A DNA stretch of 6,516 nt from contig CAJOQY010000163.1 in assembly GCA_905236835.1 (NCBI GenBank), forward strand, positions 1 to 6,516, given 5' to 3'. The stretch's first letter is position 1, and each line of letters begins with the position of its first letter. Position numbers and translations under genes: made by a program. Shown here in pieces: positions 5,162 to 6,516 of this stretch. The notes under the pieces are model-generated. The model was not told the origin of the DNA. It saw nothing but the letters and a program-made list of their open reading frames with translations, and ran no database searches. This stretch comes from an uncultured Oscillibacter sp. Lineage in GTDB: Bacteria > Bacillota > Clostridia > Oscillospirales > Oscillospiraceae.

Positions 5162-6516
5162 TTACGCCGGGACGTTTTGCGTTTGAATATTATTTTTTTT
5201 ATTTTTCCGCCGGAACAGTCCGGGGATATTATCAATCACGGAATAAAATACCGGCGTAAATATCAAAGTAACAACCGTGGAAATCACCATGCCGCTGATC
5301 ATGGTAACGCCCATGTCGCTCATCATCTCATTTGTGTTGCCCCAGCCAATCGCCATGGGGACCATGGCCAAAACCGTTGTCAGCGTTGTCATTAAAACAG
5401 GACGCACACGGAGCGGACAGGCGTGTAAAATCGCGCTGGCGCGGTCCTCGCCCTCGGAACGCCGGATGTTGATATAATCCACTAATATTATCGAACTGTT
5501 GACGACAGTCCCGGCGAGCATAATCAAAGAAACCAGCGAAATCATGGATATATCTTTCCCCGTCAGCGGCAGGGCGAACAGCGCGCCGGAAAACGCCACG
5601 GGCAGAATTAACATGACAATCACGGGCATTAAAAACGATTCAAACTGCGCGGCGAGTACGAAATACACCAGACCCAGAGCGACCAGAAGCGCAAGTCCCA
5701 AATCGCCGAAACTTTCCATCATATCCTCATAAGAACCGGCGGTTTCCGCGCTGTATCCCGGCGGAAAAGAATAATTATTCAAAATCTCATGGATTCGCGC
5801 CGTCATCGCCGTCGTATTGCCGCTTTTGGTGTTTCCCGTGACGCTGACCTGACGGGACTGGTTATCCCGCGCGATACTCTGCGGCGCCTGCACGATATTG
5901 ACATTGGCGACGGCGGACAGCGCGACCGTTCCCCCGAGCGCGGTTGTAATCGGCATGGAGCGCAAAGCGTCCAGACTGCGCGCCGCCGCGCCGTCGCCTT
6001 TGATCACAACATCCAATTCCGTGTTATCAATCGTCACTTTTGTCGCCGTCACGCCCGTTAATTCGGCTCTGACCGCCGCGCCGACCTGCGCCGCCGTCAG
6101 CCCGTATTGCGACGCCGTCTGACGGTTCATGACAATCTCAACCTGCGGCACGCGTTCCGAGACGCTGCTTGTCACGTCCGCGGCGTCCGGGAGCGCGCCG
6201 ACCTGCCGGACCAGATCATCCGCCAACAGCGCCAGCGTGTCATAATTTTCCCCCGTAATATCAATCTGGATTTCATTTCCGCTTGACATACTCATTTGAG
6301 ACGCCGAAACCGTGATTTCACATCCGGCAATATCCCGTGTGGCTTCTTTCAAATCATCGCTGATTTGCGCCGCGCTTCGACTCCGTTCGGCTTTGTCGAG
6401 TAAATTTAATCCCACGGTAATATCACCGGATGACATCATGGACGACATACCGCTTCCGCCGGATACCATGTAATAGCAATTCTCAATCTCCGGGACTTCC
6501 CGTTCGACAATCGCGA
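5162..6516 (-). CDS. RND (HAE1/SwrC-like) efflux permease, C-terminal part, 5' end outside window
   Basis: Inner-membrane proton-driven exporter of drugs, surfactants or other amphiphiles. The open frame runs through the right edge: 15 more codons (beginning AIVEREVPEIENCYY) precede the Met at 6469, so that Met is internal. About 450 residues are visible, equal to the second half of a roughly 1000-residue RND protein. Counting from the Met at 6469, residues 1-250 are the second periplasmic porter and docking region, with VSGGSGMSSMMSSGDITVGL and QMSMSSGNEIQIDITGENYD. Five membrane segments follow, corresponding to TM8-TM12: about 256-275, 282-301, 307-333, 358-376 and 388-412, then a short Lys-rich cytoplasmic tail. 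Family signatures are QFESFLMPVIVML (275-287), MLAGTVVNSSIILVDYIN (317-334) and RPVLMTTLTTVLAMVPMAIG (356-375). The TM4 acidic proton-relay residues would be outside the window. A periplasmic-adaptor gene may lie further upstream. Substrate cannot be assigned. Confidence 0.93.
   Translation of the reverse strand, partial: AIVEREVPEIENCYYMVSGGSGMSSMMSSGDITVGLNLLDKAERSRSAAQISDDLKEATRDIAGCEITVSASQMSMSSGNEIQIDITGENYDTLALLADDLVRQVGALPDAADVTSSVSERVPQVEIVMNRQTASQYGLTAAQVGAAVRAELTGVTATKVTIDNTELDVVIKGDGAAARSLDALRSMPITTALGGTVALSAVANVNIVQAPQSIARDNQSRQVSVTGNTKSGNTTAMTARIHEILNNYSFPPGYSAETAGSYEDMMESFGDLGLALLVALGLVYFVLAAQFESFLMPVIVMLILPVAFSGALFALPLTGKDISMISLVSLIMLAGTVVNSSIILVDYINIRRSEGEDRASAILHACPLRVRPVLMTTLTTVLAMVPMAIGWGNTNEMMSDMGVTMISGMVISTVVTLIFTPVFYSVIDNIPGLFRRKNKKNNIQTQNVPA

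Noticed and set aside
5147..6122. Plus-strand open frames opposite the RND permease
   Set aside because: They lack ribosome binding sites and recognisable motifs and mirror a conserved minus-strand membrane protein.
6467..6469. Met codon as the start of the RND permease
   Set aside because: The reading frame stays open to the window edge with family-like sequence (EREVPEIENCYYMVSGG), and the visible protein starts in the middle of the second periplasmic domain. The true start is outside the window.

Overview
The window holds four protein-coding genes, all read from the minus strand. In transcription order (right to left) they are: the C-terminal part of an RND-family efflux permease cut by the right edge; a complete pyridoxal/pyridoxamine kinase; a complete 16S rRNA ribose methyltransferase RsmI; and a large secreted protein with a phosphodiester-glycosidase (NAGPA-type) domain and three C-terminal S-layer homology (SLH) repeats. 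I see no tRNA, rRNA, CRISPR array, insertion sequence, prophage gene or plus-strand gene.

The organism looks like a Gram-positive-lineage bacterium (Bacillota, probably class Clostridia, perhaps a gut Oscillospirales-type lineage). The support is the SLH anchor, the secreted NAGPA protein of a type I associate with that group, a SwrC-like rather than proteobacterial RND pump, the 'pyridoxamine kinase' branch of the PdxK/PdxY family, strong GGAGGT-like ribosome binding sites and sigma-A style promoters. This is inference from family resemblance, not a database search.

Layout: 5162-6516 is the RND permease (5' end outside the window). 5032-5161 is a 130-base gap with a probable promoter for the kinase, a 14-base perfect palindrome in its leader, and a terminator-like hairpin that points the opposite way. 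4198-5031 is the kinase. 4016-4197 is a 182-base gap with a very good promoter for rsmI (TTGAAT, 17-base spacer, TATAAT) and no convincing terminator. 3164-4015 is rsmI. 3112-3163 is a short AT-rich gap dominated by four exact copies of an 8-base repeat that overlaps the rsmI stop codon and sits upstream of the SLH gene. 16-3111 is the SLH/NAGPA gene. Positions 1-15 are its 3' flank.

The genes do not form one pathway: multidrug or metabolite efflux, vitamin B6 salvage, ribosome modification and cell-surface glycan processing are side by side. rsmI and the SLH gene may be partly co-transcribed, with an extra promoter for the SLH gene in the end of rsmI. The most distinctive features are the 8-base repeat array in front of the surface-protein gene, the slippage-prone start of that gene, and its multidomain architecture. 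I found no convincing sign of a new biological system; this looks like an ordinary chromosomal region with a few points worth checking.
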